Shown here one piece after another: positions 27,801-36,103 of a stretch of 64,000 nt of DNA. The translations under genes and the position numbers were made by a program. Under the pieces are notes generated by a model, which was not told the origin of the DNA, did no database searches, and saw only the letters and a list, made by a program, of their open reading frames with translations. How positions within the stretch are numbered: the stretch's first letter is position 1; every line of letters starts with the position of its first letter. Source of the stretch: an uncultured Candidatus Melainabacteria bacterium (GTDB taxonomy: Bacteria; Cyanobacteriota; Vampirovibrionia; Gastranaerophilales; Gastranaerophilaceae); NCBI GenBank assembly GCA_934757275.1, contig CAKVLN010000003.1:171629-235628 (forward strand), in the 5' to 3' direction.

Positions 27801-30073
27801 GTTACAGAGCCATCTTGATTTGCACTAATTGAGTTTTTCAAGATTTGCTTACCATTTGTTGTATTATTTAAAGCTAAAACGCCTGCAATAAGCCAACAAT
27901 CTTGTGCACCGCCTTGAGCAACCGCTTGATCAATTTCACCGTTAACATTTACACTTCTTTTGTTTCTACCTGATATATAATCACCTAGTAAAGAATCGAA
28001 TTTGCTACATACATCTGACAAGTTATATTGTTGATTATCAGAAATATCTAAGCTTGAAAGTACAGAATCTAGCGCTTTATTAAGCATGTCTGCATCACAA
28101 GTGTTAATAGGTTTTTGATAACCACGTCGGTACAATTCGACATAGTATTCTATATTTTTCTTGATTTCTGAGCCAGAAGTCATTTCATTGTTAAAATGCG
28201 CCTTTCTAGTCTTTTCATAGAATTGATTTTGAATATCCCAATCTGACAACTCTGCTAAACGTCCGATATCACGAGTTGGAAGATTACCAAGTGCTAATTT
28301 TTCTTTATCAAGGCTATATGTTCCATCTTCATTCTTTTTAAACATAAAATCTATGTGACTAGGATTAGCTCTAAACTGATATTTAAGTTCACTCTCTGTA
28401 TATACCATTTCGCTATTTTTATAAGCACTCACTAAATCATCTAATGTTGTAATATTGCTATTAGGAAATCTACTTTTAATAGCACCCATATTCATAATAT
28501 AAGTATTTTCGTTAATCTTTACAAAACAGTCATTAATAATAGTTTCATCTAACCCATGCGCACCACGTAATAAACCGCTTGTAAAATGTTTACTAGATGC
28601 GCTTGTATTATTAGTAGTAGTTGGTGTAGTTGGTGTAGTTGATGTAGCTGGTGTTGTAGTCGTTGTAGTTGTTGCATTTTGACTTCCGCCAGTTAATGTA
28701 GCATTTGCATCAACTAGCGCTTTTAATTGACCAAAAGTCGTAATTTCTAGATCTGCGAAATCTTTCTTAATCTTGTCTTTATTAAGAGTATATTTTCTAT
28801 TATTACCTTCACCTGTTACTGTAAAATATTGAAGATACTTATCACTTCCCATTGAATATGCGCCATAAATATACCCAATAGATGCACTTCCATTTTGCAT
28901 TGCATCTAGCAATTCTTCTGCAGTATTGATTTCCTTACCAAAACAAGATTTCACTGCATCTTTATTAAGCGTATAACCCTCGTCATTTTTCTTAAAGAAA
29001 ATTTTGATATCTGAATCTGACAATTTATAAGTCATTAAGTCTTTTTCAGAATACAAACTTAATTCTTTAGAATTAGTTGTTTCAGAAGCCTCATTTTTTA
29101 CCTTAGATTTTTCAACTTCTGCCAAGAAAGTTGCATAATTAGTACGTTTTAGACGATATGTCGTATTTTCACCATCAATAGAAGCGACTGATTCAAAATA
29201 CTTATCTATAATTTCTTGTGTTGCACCTGTTGCCTTCAAATCTGCTATATTATATGTTGTTGTTACACTATCGTCCATTCCACTTGTTGCTTTAAATGTA
29301 TTACACCAGATTGTGTATTTCTTATCATTAAACGTAAATTCATAACCATTCATTATTCCACGTTGTTTTGATAAACGTTTTACATCAGTTACCCCAATTG
29401 CATCGAAAAGAGTATTCATCAATGAAATAGCAATATTGCCTTGCGTATAATCATTAATCAATTTATTTAAAGCATTTTGTTTTGTAGTATCTTCTTCACC
29501 CAAATCTTTTGTTATTTTATCAACATACTGAGTATAATTATCCTTAGTGATTTCAATATTAGTGCCATAATATTTCTCCATATTTTGACCACTATTTGTT
29601 CTACGGTTTTTATCATTCATGAAATTTAGCAAAACCATATCTTTTTGATAATTTTCAACAACTAATTGTTGAACCTCAGCTAGGGTTTTGCAACCTGTTT
29701 CTGCGTTCAAAGTATAATTTTCAGAATTTACATCTTTTTTAAAATATTTATCAATAATATCCTCTGTAAACTTATATGAGTCTTTTAACTGTGATAATGT
29801 ATAAGTCGGAACTTCTGTTGCAGAACTTTTGACTTGAACAACTGTATAAGTTTTTCCATTATACAAATATTGAACAGTATTATTAGAACATTCCTTTGAT
29901 ACTGCACCCAATTGACGCATCATGTTTCCAAATTCAATAGTAGTAATTTCGCCATTTTGAAATTTCTGTGCAAGTTCTTCTATTTTTGCTAATTTTTCAT
30001 CTTTTACAATCGCATTGCCAACTTGCAAAGTTAGGGGTTTGATATTATTGCTTAAATTAATCCTTGCTGTCAT
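24878..30073 (-). CDS. Giant multidomain protein with calpain-like cysteine protease core, 1731 aa
   Basis: By far the longest gene here. Residues about 50-640 hold six diverged copies of a module of the pattern FKKNxDGYTLNKDxVKxxF followed by an acidic helix. Next comes a C2-peptidase-like core: GGAQDCWLIAG with the nucleophile Cys726, GDSGHTYAI with His923, and Asp941 in FVDPSNS where calpains have Asn. A helical region follows, then about 100 residues of GFDKDG-type repeats (about 1378-1478) and a Gly/Ser-rich C-terminus. There is no signal peptide or membrane helix. AGAGGT lies before the ATG. Export route and targets are unknown. Confidence 0.75.
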   Translation of the reverse strand: MTARINLSNNIKPLTLQVGNAIVKDEKLAKIEELAQKFQNGEITTIEFGNMMRQLGAVSKECSNNTVQYLYNGKTYTVVQVKSSATEVPTYTLSQLKDSYKFTEDIIDKYFKKDVNSENYTLNAETGCKTLAEVQQLVVENYQKDMVLLNFMNDKNRRTNSGQNMEKYYGTNIEITKDNYTQYVDKITKDLGEEDTTKQNALNKLINDYTQGNIAISLMNTLFDAIGVTDVKRLSKQRGIMNGYEFTFNDKKYTIWCNTFKATSGMDDSVTTTYNIADLKATGATQEIIDKYFESVASIDGENTTYRLKRTNYATFLAEVEKSKVKNEASETTNSKELSLYSEKDLMTYKLSDSDIKIFFKKNDEGYTLNKDAVKSCFGKEINTAEELLDAMQNGSASIGYIYGAYSMGSDKYLQYFTVTGEGNNRKYTLNKDKIKKDFADLEITTFGQLKALVDANATLTGGSQNATTTTTTTPATSTTPTTPTTTNNTSASSKHFTSGLLRGAHGLDETIINDCFVKINENTYIMNMGAIKSRFPNSNITTLDDLVSAYKNSEMVYTESELKYQFRANPSHIDFMFKKNEDGTYSLDKEKLALGNLPTRDIGRLAELSDWDIQNQFYEKTRKAHFNNEMTSGSEIKKNIEYYVELYRRGYQKPINTCDADMLNKALDSVLSSLDISDNQQYNLSDVCSKFDSLLGDYISGRNKRSVNVNGEIDQAVAQGGAQDCWLIAGVLALNNTTNGKQILKNSISANQDGSVTVKFAGVNAEYRISYEEMKLYDNEASFATKTVVAYSVGDNDLLAIELAVKKLKNDIDNGKVVLGVDANSYEGNRANTLDGGYAQQLLYFLTGNTSSTKTVDIPNNASDSTVKSTLSKGLASSEVGAFLNVQNGSNSALTFSMYYSDKSAKCTDGSTFSVKLGDSGHTYAITNVDKNKRTVTFVDPSNSTKSYTMTWSEFAKMGIGMLSSTAVNSSKVEVTPKSRDFDADTIIAQLYTNSESASDKPTSQSNFTVELFDVDSDLYKVSLALIKNIYAGAENLTKFRDVLLQMAADTNFTPASFVKTLAEKLQSGDFEKAVDKQNQTKDLYTSIVSGYLSSLSADGAIDIGDFMQRLSNAGFSKDEMSPILDVFATTLYSMMLSQNAKLSQQDFTTMLYSGSIKASDLNKAIKKSVGTQTGVALNEALAKEVSNAATSVMSATVANAVASSVYASDISNIMGIVNGDKEYEGHITIEGKDYDMSFYAWKQLVTEKNSDAKAIYDSLKNQTSESDIPDYNIETSNGVTIPTFLDDMNDDNGGTVSWVDNDGKQHEVKYKESEKDDQTSYTIYGENSTIVIKETDDGYTVTIKDADGNKTVKNIGDNLEIEQLICGYAIDANYNGFNKDGLNANGYNRYGFNEDGINEVTGTKYDVKGFDADGNNIRTGTKFGEDGYNRDGFNENGIHKNGTKYDDKGYDANGFDKEGYDKDGFNKFGFDKNGFDKDGKKLTYHEMIALITNYAYKNAPSSTTSMNSEKPVVRVFSGNSIKKDHAPTFDSGIQSIESSYTIINGKKVETGRIFTNKDGMKYYYDIDPNTGDMTLSGIKGTNGVTVYYTPEGEAYAVRSASGQYMSYSDYQASNPSNVTNNTQISDQYLSSLISELKDAGNTKLADALEAWLKKGCIGVFTWGTSGGSGALGGNSSSGITNGGYCPDGSWSPVAGSGWGSVMDGVIGVGGHGGTPVLGGGGGYTNNSYH

Positions 30074-30322
30074 TTCTTGTTACCTCTTTATCAAAAAAAC
30101 TAATTACTTAAAAGATATTTACACGGAAGCATAACTAATCGTTTGTTCCGTATAATTTTAACTATTAAATTATTGAGTGTACATTCGTTCTCCTCATAAT
30201 ATATTTGTTCTTCCATATCTTTATCGGCACATTTTTGAAAAACTTTAATGTTTTTCGATAAATTGTTACAAAAATTAATACAAATTTATGAGATAGTTAC
30301 ACAAAAAATAATACAAAAACAA

Positions 30323-30351
30323 AAAAAGACTCACATAATGTGAGTCTTTTT
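30323..30351 (-). terminator. tRNA-Leu terminator
   Basis: AAAAAGACTCACA and TGTGAGTCTTTTT form a 13-bp stem with a TAA loop just past the 3' end of the minus-strand tRNA-Leu. Confidence 0.9.
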
Positions 30352-30355
30352 AAAA

Positions 30356-30442
30356 TGCCCTTGGCCAGACTTGAACTGGCACCGAGGGTGAACCCCGATT
30401 GGATTTTAAGTCCAACGCGTCTACCGATTCCGCCACAAGGGC
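30356..30442 (-). tRNA. tRNA-Leu (TAA)
   Basis: An 87-nt class II tRNA with acceptor stem GCCCTTG/CAAGGGC, discriminator A, anticodon TAA in ACTTAAAAT and a long variable arm (CGGGGTTCACCCTCG). CCA is not encoded. Its first 11 bases are repeated in the array directly upstream. Confidence 0.95.
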
Positions 30443-30791
30443 ATGCGGATATTCAATTTTCATTTTCTCTGCTGCGGAATCGGTAGACTGTCTACCTCCC
30501 CTCTCGTAAAACTTGACATTTAGTCAACTTTTGCTCGGCAGAGTGCCACAAGGGCATGCGGATATTTAATTTTCATTTTCTCTGCTGCGGAATCGGTAGA
30601 CCATCTACCTCCCCTCTCGTAAAACTTGACATTTAGTCAACTTTTACTCGGCAGAGTGCCACAAGGGCATGCGGATATTTAATTTTCATTTTCTCTGCTG
30701 CGGAATCGGTAGACTGTCTACCTCCCCTCTCACAAAACTTGACATTTAGTCAACTTTTGCTCGGCAGAGTGCCACAAGGGCATGCGGATAT
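30441..30791. repeat. Three tandem 113-bp repeats carrying tRNA-Leu fragments
   Basis: Units begin at 30441, 30554 and 30667, each 113 bp and over 95% identical, with a 12-bp start of a fourth at 30780. Each contains an imperfectly self-complementary module (CTCTGC to GCAGAG, 30467-30543 in unit 1) with two inner stems (GGTAGAC/GTCTACC and TTGAC/GTCAA). Each also holds GCGGAATCGGTAGAC, identical to the tRNA-Leu D-arm region but in inverted orientation, and GCCACAAGGGC, the tRNA 5' end in direct orientation. The stretch 30443-30918 has no gene. Confidence 0.9.
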
Positions 30792-30918
30792 CTTAAATAT
30801 CACAAGTCTTATATTAATATAAAAAATTTTATAAGTCAAACGCTAAATTTTAATATAAATTTTACTTTATTTATGATTTTTGACATGCTAAAATTATACG
30901 AAATATGGAGAGATATTT

Positions 30919-32682
30919 ATGAACACAGCCGAATATTTAATAAAAAAATTAGAAGAATTAGGAGTTAACGACTTTTTCGGACTTCCAGGTGATTACAACT
31001 TTAACATTTTATACGCAGTAGAAAATAACCCAAACACAAATTGGATTGGTTGCACAAACGAATTAAACGCAGGCTACGCTGCTGACGGTTACGCTAGAAT
31101 GCGTGGATATGGTGCAATTATTACCACATACGGAGTTGGCGAATTAAGTGCAATTAATGCAATTGCAGGAAGTAACGCAGAAAATGTGCCTGTAATAAGC
31201 ATAGTTGGCGTACCAGCAACAAAATGCATTGACGCTAAAACTTGCGTACACCACAATTTTCAAGAAGTAAACTATTATGCTTGTTATGAAGCACACAAAC
31301 CTGTTACCGCAACAACCGCATACCTTACAAAAGACAATGCAAAAATGGAAATCGATAGAATCCTTAAAGTTTTTGTTAAGGAAAGAAAACCAGTCTATGT
31401 TGCAATTCCTCTAGACATTGCAAAAATGGAAATTTCAGACAAGCAAGTTGATTACGATTGGACAAGTAATGAAGATAATCTTAAACAAGTTACAACAAAA
31501 ATCGTTGCAAAAATTAACAATTCTAAAAAGCCTGTAATTCTAGGCGACTTATTGGTTAAAAGATTTGACGCTCGCATAGAATTTAAAGAATTTGTTGCAA
31601 AATCTGGCATTCCAGTAACTAACTTTTTAATGGGTACAAATCTTATTGACATGGATTACGAAAAATATATTGGCGGATATTATGCGAAATTTAAGAACCC
31701 AATCGCTGAAAAATACGTTAATGAAACAGATTGCCTTATAGCAGTTGGTCCGGTTTACACCGACCTAAACGCATTTGGTTTCAATCTTCCATACTCAATA
31801 AATGACCAAATCGCAATCTATGGCACATACACTTACGTTGATGGCGTAAAATACGAAGACGTTAAAATGGTTGATGTATTAGAGTCTGTTACAAAATTAA
31901 TCGACACAAAAGAAATGTTCGTCGAAAAGCCACGCATTGGATATGAACATGTTGCAACAAGTTCAACACCTTTAACATCTGAATACATCTATCCAAGATT
32001 GCAAGAATTTATAAAAGAAAACGACATTGTAGTAGCTGAAACGGGCATTATTCCACACGGTGTTGCACCAATGAAGTTGCCTAATAATGTTGAATTGCAA
32101 ACTCAAACTTTGTGGGGTTCTATAGGCTGGGCAACTCCTGCAACACTAGGCGTATGTTTAGCAAAGCCTAAATCAAGAGTAATTCTTATTACTGGCGAAG
32201 GTTCGCACCAACTTACCGCAATGGAAATTGGAAATATGCTAAGACGTGGCATTAAACCTATTATTATTGTTTTAAATAACAAAGGTTACACAATAGAAAG
32301 AGTACTTTCAGATAGTCCAGATGACAAGTTCAACGACATTATGCAAATGAATTATTCTAAATTCGCTAGAGTTTTTGATGGTGACGTTTGGTCTACAAAA
32401 GTAACCACTGCAGAAGATTTTGACAAAGCACTAAAAGTTACACAAATAATGAACAAAATGTGCTATATCGAAATTTGCACAGAAGCAATGGACATGCCAA
32501 AACTTACAGAAGATTTGATTGCAAACTTTAGAAAAAATGCACAAAAGACAGAAGCTTCTGCGCAAGAACTGTATTGCGAAAAAGCCAAAGTAGAAGAAAA
32601 AAAGGTTTTTGAATTAAAATCAGACAATGTTGGTTTTGACTATGAAACAGTTGTTCACAAAGGTTTGGAAGGGATTGAATAA
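30919..32682 (+). CDS. Pyruvate / indolepyruvate decarboxylase (ThDP-dependent)
   Basis: A 587-residue 2-oxo acid decarboxylase. CTNELNAGYAADGYAR carries the catalytic Glu48, HHNF the active-site pair His111-His112, and the ThDP/Mg2+ motif runs from GEGS (about 426) to NN (453-454), with Glu in place of the usual Asp. It converts pyruvate to acetaldehyde and CO2; indolepyruvate is an alternative substrate. With AdhE it would give a CoA-independent route to ethanol. GGAGAG lies before the ATG. The stop overlaps the gmk start by one base. Confidence 0.9.
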   Translation: MNTAEYLIKKLEELGVNDFFGLPGDYNFNILYAVENNPNTNWIGCTNELNAGYAADGYARMRGYGAIITTYGVGELSAINAIAGSNAENVPVISIVGVPATKCIDAKTCVHHNFQEVNYYACYEAHKPVTATTAYLTKDNAKMEIDRILKVFVKERKPVYVAIPLDIAKMEISDKQVDYDWTSNEDNLKQVTTKIVAKINNSKKPVILGDLLVKRFDARIEFKEFVAKSGIPVTNFLMGTNLIDMDYEKYIGGYYAKFKNPIAEKYVNETDCLIAVGPVYTDLNAFGFNLPYSINDQIAIYGTYTYVDGVKYEDVKMVDVLESVTKLIDTKEMFVEKPRIGYEHVATSSTPLTSEYIYPRLQEFIKENDIVVAETGIIPHGVAPMKLPNNVELQTQTLWGSIGWATPATLGVCLAKPKSRVILITGEGSHQLTAMEIGNMLRRGIKPIIIVLNNKGYTIERVLSDSPDDKFNDIMQMNYSKFARVFDGDVWSTKVTTAEDFDKALKVTQIMNKMCYIEICTEAMDMPKLTEDLIANFRKNAQKTEASAQELYCEKAKVEEKKVFELKSDNVGFDYETVVHKGLEGIE

Positions 32683-33224
32683 TGACTAAATTATTTGTAA
32701 TTTCTGGTTCATCTGGTGTTGGCAAAGGCACTGTAATTAAAGAATTTTTGAGCAAGCACCCAGAATACAAGCTTTCGATATCTTGCACAACAAGAGGAAA
32801 AAGAGAAGGCGAAGTTCATGGAATTAATTATTTCTTTCTAAACAAAGAAGAATTTAAACAATGCATCTCAAATAACGAATTTCTTGAATGGGCAGAATTT
32901 TCTGGCAACCACTATGGCACCAAAAAAGCATTTGTTGAAGAATGCTTAAAAAATGGCGAAAATTTAATTTTGGAGATTGATACCAAAGGCGCTTTGAACG
33001 TAAAAAAAATAATGCCAGACGCAGAGTTGATATTTATTGCACCACCTTCTATTGAGGAGCTTGAGGCTCGTCTAAGAGGACGCCACACTGAAACAGAAGA
33101 AGCTATACAAAAACGACTTGCATCAATTAAATTAGAGATAGAAAATTCTAAACATTTTGACCATAAGGTTGTTAATGATACTGTCGAGAATGCAGTTAGA
33201 CAGTTGGAAAAAATTATGATGTAG
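32682..33224 (+). CDS. gmk: Guanylate kinase
   Basis: A 180-residue guanylate kinase: P-loop SGSSGVGKGT (about 6-15), SCTTRGKREGE, INYFFLNKEEF, EFSGNHYGT for GMP binding, and the lid RLRGRHTETEE. It phosphorylates GMP to GDP. Its ATG shares the last base of the decarboxylase stop (TAATG), so the two are translationally coupled. Confidence 0.96.
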   Translation: MTKLFVISGSSGVGKGTVIKEFLSKHPEYKLSISCTTRGKREGEVHGINYFFLNKEEFKQCISNNEFLEWAEFSGNHYGTKKAFVEECLKNGENLILEIDTKGALNVKKIMPDAELIFIAPPSIEELEARLRGRHTETEEAIQKRLASIKLEIENSKHFDHKVVNDTVENAVRQLEKIMM

Positions 33225-33446
33225 AGTGGTAATGACCAACAATTGTTACTCGTCAGTCAAAAAGTTATTGGTGCGTCAAACGACAGCACCCTACTTTTCT
33301 ATTATAAACCTACGGGCAGATACCCTTCCCAACCTGTCTTGGATTACTCGGGGTGTCGGCGGAGTAACGTCCGACCTCCACCTTACGGGCTTACGCCCTA
33401 CCGAGAATCCGCGTCCCTAACTAGGGAAGGAGTTCCACCTCACTAG

Positions 33447-33501
33447 TTAGGGAGGTCGCAGTCGTACTTGAGCTTTGCGAAAGTTACGAATGCGGGTGGG
33501 T
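33447..33501 (-). repeat. 55-bp interspersed repeat, copy 2
   Basis: The inverted match of 22363-22417, differing at a single base. Confidence 0.9.
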
Positions 33502-33510
33502 ATCAAAATA

Positions 33511-33550
33511 GATTACTATGAAAATCTTACGAATTTTTCATAATGCCACC
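33511..33550 (+). repeat. Interspersed palindromic repeat, degenerate copy C
   Basis: GATTACTATGAAAATCTTAC and the following AATTTTTCATAATG align with the core of the repeat at 18326-18364 but with several changes; the second block is missing. Confidence 0.5.
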
Positions 33551-33714
33551 CAGCTAATAAACCCACTTTCCAAATTAATTTGAGAATTATTACTAACACT
33601 GATACTCAAGTCTAATGAACAACATTTCTTGACTTGCTCCTATATTTAAAGTATCCTTACTATTGTACATGTCGTACTTTTTAAGGACACTAGAATAACT
33701 TAGGGAAGAGAAAT

Positions 33715-34797
33715 ATGGATTTTACAACACTAACTATCGACGTATTAAAAATGCTTTCTGTTGCAGGAAGTTATGGGATCGGAATTATTTTACTTACAGT
33801 TCTTGTTAGAGCTGCAATGTGGCCATTAGGCTTATCACAACAACGTTCTATGAGAACAATGCAAATGTTGCAGCCAAAAATGAAGGCTATTCAAGAACGT
33901 TACAAGAGCAATCCTCAAGTAATGCAACAAAAAATGATGGAGTTCTATAAAGAACACAAATTCAACCCAATGGCAGGTTGTTTTCCACTTTTAATACAAA
34001 TGCCAATCTTCATTTTATTATATTCAACTTTAATGAGCCCTCAATTCATACAAATGGCAGGTGACTCTCATTTCTTATTCATAAACAGATTAGATGCAAC
34101 TTTAAAAACTTCTGCTGGCGTATCACACGACGGCATTTTAGGAGTTGCGAAATATGATACATTTATGGCAGGCAAAACTGCAAAGGTATACTTAAAAGGT
34201 GTTGAAGAACCTTTACTAAATGTAAAAGTAGTAAAACCTACAAAAGCGGTTGAGGTTCAAGGTGAATTAACTCCTGGCGAAAACGCAGATTTCAAAGTTA
34301 GCCTTGATAGCTTAAATTTAAAATTCAGCCAATTAGACCAAATCGAAAAAGCTGAAATCGATGTAACAGATGTTCAAACAAAAGAAACTGAAACTTTGAA
34401 CTTTGAAAGAAAAGATGGAATTTTGATTAGCTCAATTCCAACAAAGGAAATGAAATCTTCTTTCCACTATGATGTATTGTTACTTATCGCATTATTTGCA
34501 GTGACAATGGTATTCTCTCAAAAAGCAATGATGGCAATGAACAAGTCTGCTCAACAAGATCCGGCACAAGCTGCTATGCAAAAATCAATGAACACTTTTA
34601 TGCCAATTATGTTAACTTTCACATTTGTTATCATTCCAATTCCAGCAGGTGTTCTTCTTTACTTAATCTCAAGCAACATCTTCCAAGTTGTTCAAACTTT
34701 GGTTATCAATAAACAACTTGAGGCAGAAGATGCTAAAAAAGAAGCTAAGGTTGATGATATCGATATAGCTAACGCTAAGCAGATTAAGGAAAAATAG
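33715..34797 (+). CDS. yidC: Membrane protein insertase YidC/Oxa1/Alb3
   Basis: A 360-residue insertase. The conserved groove Arg is Arg32 in TVLVRAAMWPL. The cytoplasmic hairpin (QPKMKAIQERYKSNP) and FNPMAGCFPLLIQMPIFILLY follow. A roughly 130-residue beta-rich insert (about 120-250) separates helices 2 and 3, as in cyanobacterial YidC. The large N-terminal periplasmic domain of proteobacterial YidC is absent. It inserts membrane proteins alone or with SRP and Sec. It is not beside rpmH-rnpA. GGAAGAG precedes the ATG. Confidence 0.95.
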   Translation: MDFTTLTIDVLKMLSVAGSYGIGIILLTVLVRAAMWPLGLSQQRSMRTMQMLQPKMKAIQERYKSNPQVMQQKMMEFYKEHKFNPMAGCFPLLIQMPIFILLYSTLMSPQFIQMAGDSHFLFINRLDATLKTSAGVSHDGILGVAKYDTFMAGKTAKVYLKGVEEPLLNVKVVKPTKAVEVQGELTPGENADFKVSLDSLNLKFSQLDQIEKAEIDVTDVQTKETETLNFERKDGILISSIPTKEMKSSFHYDVLLLIALFAVTMVFSQKAMMAMNKSAQQDPAQAAMQKSMNTFMPIMLTFTFVIIPIPAGVLLYLISSNIFQVVQTLVINKQLEAEDAKKEAKVDDIDIANAKQIKEK

Positions 34798-34808
34798 ATT
34801 AATTTTAA

Positions 34809-34833
34809 TCACCCCTTCCTTGAGAAGGGGTGA
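34809..34833 (+). terminator. yidC terminator
   Basis: TCACCCCTTC and GAAGGGGTGA form a 10-bp stem with a CTTGA loop, followed by AATTTTTG. It lies between yidC and queA. Confidence 0.8.
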
Positions 34834-34862
34834 AATTTTTGATTTCAAAACGGAGTACAAAC

Positions 34863-35906
34863 ATGTTATTATCAGAATTTGATTATCAGTTGCCAGAAGA
34901 ACTTATCGCACAACGTCCGAGTGACAAACGTGAAAACTCTCGAATGATGGTTCTTAATCGTGAGGAGCATAAAATTTTGCACAAGCATTTTTATGACCTT
35001 GTCGATTTATTGGACGAAAATCATATTTTGATACTTAATAACACAAAAGTAATTCCTGCTAGACTTTATGGCTACAAAGATACGGGCGCAAAGATTGAAG
35101 TATTTTTGCTAAAAGAACGTGAAAACAAAGAATGGGAAGTTTTGATTAAACCTTCTAAACGTGTTCGAGTTGGCACTGTTATCAAAATTTCAGACGATTT
35201 GTCTTGCGAAGTTAAAATGCCACTTCCAGATGATGGCAAGTGGCTTGTTCAAATGATTTACGAAGGCGATATTTTTGAAATTTTACACAAAGTTGGTAAC
35301 ATTCCATTGCCTCCTTATATTGAACGCAAAATGTCTAATGAAGAGCTTAAAAAACTTGATTTTGAGCGTTATCAAACAGTTTATGCTAAAGAGGAAGGCT
35401 CTGTTGCTGCTCCAACGGCTGGTTTACATTTTACACAAGAAATCTTAAAAAAGCTTACAGATAAAGGCGTGCAGATTGGATATGTAACTTTAAATGTAGG
35501 CATTGGAACGTTTAGACCTGTTAAATGTGATAATATTTTAGACCACCACATGGATTCCGAAACTTTTGAGATTACGCAAGAAACCGCTGATTTGATTAAT
35601 GATGCAAAACAAGCTGGGAAAAAATTGGTTGCAGTTGGTACAACGACGGTTAGAACATTAGAAACGGCTTATAAATTGTTTGGTGGTATTCAGGCATGCA
35701 AAGGAGCGTCTGAATTGTTTATTTATCCGCCTTATGAATTTAAAGTTGTTGATAAATTAATAACAAATTTCCACTTGCCAAAATCAACTTTGTTGATGTT
35801 AGTAAGTGCATTGGCGACTAAAGACTTTATTTTCGAGGCTTACGAGGAGGCTATCAAAGAAAAATATCGTTTTTATAGCTATGGCGATTGCATGTTTATA
35901 AATTAA
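34863..35906 (+). CDS. queA: S-adenosylmethionine:tRNA ribosyltransferase-isomerase QueA
   Basis: A 347-residue QueA: FDYQLPEELIAQRP at the N-terminus, LNNTKVIPARLYG, the signature EEGSVAAPTAGLHFT (about 178-192) and the C-terminal LITNFHLPKSTLLMLVSA. It adds the epoxycyclopentanediol group in queuosine synthesis on tRNA. The frame opens earlier (34830), but CGGAG seven bases before the ATG at 34863 and the family N-terminus fix the start. Confidence 0.95.
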   Translation: MLLSEFDYQLPEELIAQRPSDKRENSRMMVLNREEHKILHKHFYDLVDLLDENHILILNNTKVIPARLYGYKDTGAKIEVFLLKERENKEWEVLIKPSKRVRVGTVIKISDDLSCEVKMPLPDDGKWLVQMIYEGDIFEILHKVGNIPLPPYIERKMSNEELKKLDFERYQTVYAKEEGSVAAPTAGLHFTQEILKKLTDKGVQIGYVTLNVGIGTFRPVKCDNILDHHMDSETFEITQETADLINDAKQAGKKLVAVGTTTVRTLETAYKLFGGIQACKGASELFIYPPYEFKVVDKLITNFHLPKSTLLMLVSALATKDFIFEAYEEAIKEKYRFYSYGDCMFIN

Positions 35907-35960
35907 ATAAAAAAGACTTTCCAAAATAAAATGTTTATGTTATTATGAATTTAATGCCGT

Positions 35961-36050
35961 GGAGACGTGGCCGAGTCGGCTGAAGGCGGCACCCTGCTAA
36001 GGTGTTATATGGGGCAACCTGTATCGTGGGTTCGAATCCCACCGTCTCCG
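35961..36050 (+). tRNA. tRNA-Ser (GCT)
   Basis: A 90-nt class II tRNA with acceptor GGAGACG/CGTCTCC, discriminator G, anticodon GCT in CTGCTAA, and a long variable arm. CCA is not encoded. Confidence 0.95.
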
Positions 36051-36060
36051 AATTTTAAAA

Positions 36061-36083
36061 ACCCGCTATATAGCGGGTTTTTT
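36061..36083 (+). terminator. tRNA-Ser terminator
   Basis: ACCCGCTA-TA-TAGCGGGT (36061-36078) followed by T residues. Confidence 0.9.
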
Positions 36084-36103
36084 ATTGTGTGTAAAAATTT
36101 TAA

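Larger units (their letters stand above)
33225..33714. other. 490-bp gene-free region between gmk and yidC
   Basis: Two short overlapping frames here look like chance translations of GC-richer non-coding DNA. The stretch holds a CCCTAACTAG/CTAGTTAGGG inverted repeat (about 33415-33450), copy 2 of the 55-bp repeat and a decayed copy of the palindromic repeat. I found no RNase P RNA, tmRNA or 6S signature. The yidC promoter and leader occupy the last ~100 bases. Confidence 0.6.

Noticed and set aside
30100..30216. A 38-codon minus-strand frame (starting MEEQIYYEENECTLNN) upstream of the giant protein gene
   Set aside because: There is no ribosome binding site and nothing recognisable in the product. 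It may be a leader peptide but cannot be supported.
30441..30791. The tandem repeats as a CRISPR array
   Set aside because: Units are 113 bp and nearly identical throughout, without unique spacers, and no cas genes are present.
33226..33446. Two overlapping plus-strand frames of 64-67 codons after gmk
   Set aside because: Both are translations of GC-rich repeat-bearing DNA, with Arg/Pro/Thr-rich products and no initiation signal.
33225..33714. RNase P RNA or tmRNA next to yidC
   Set aside because: I looked for the conserved core motifs of both and saw none on either strand.
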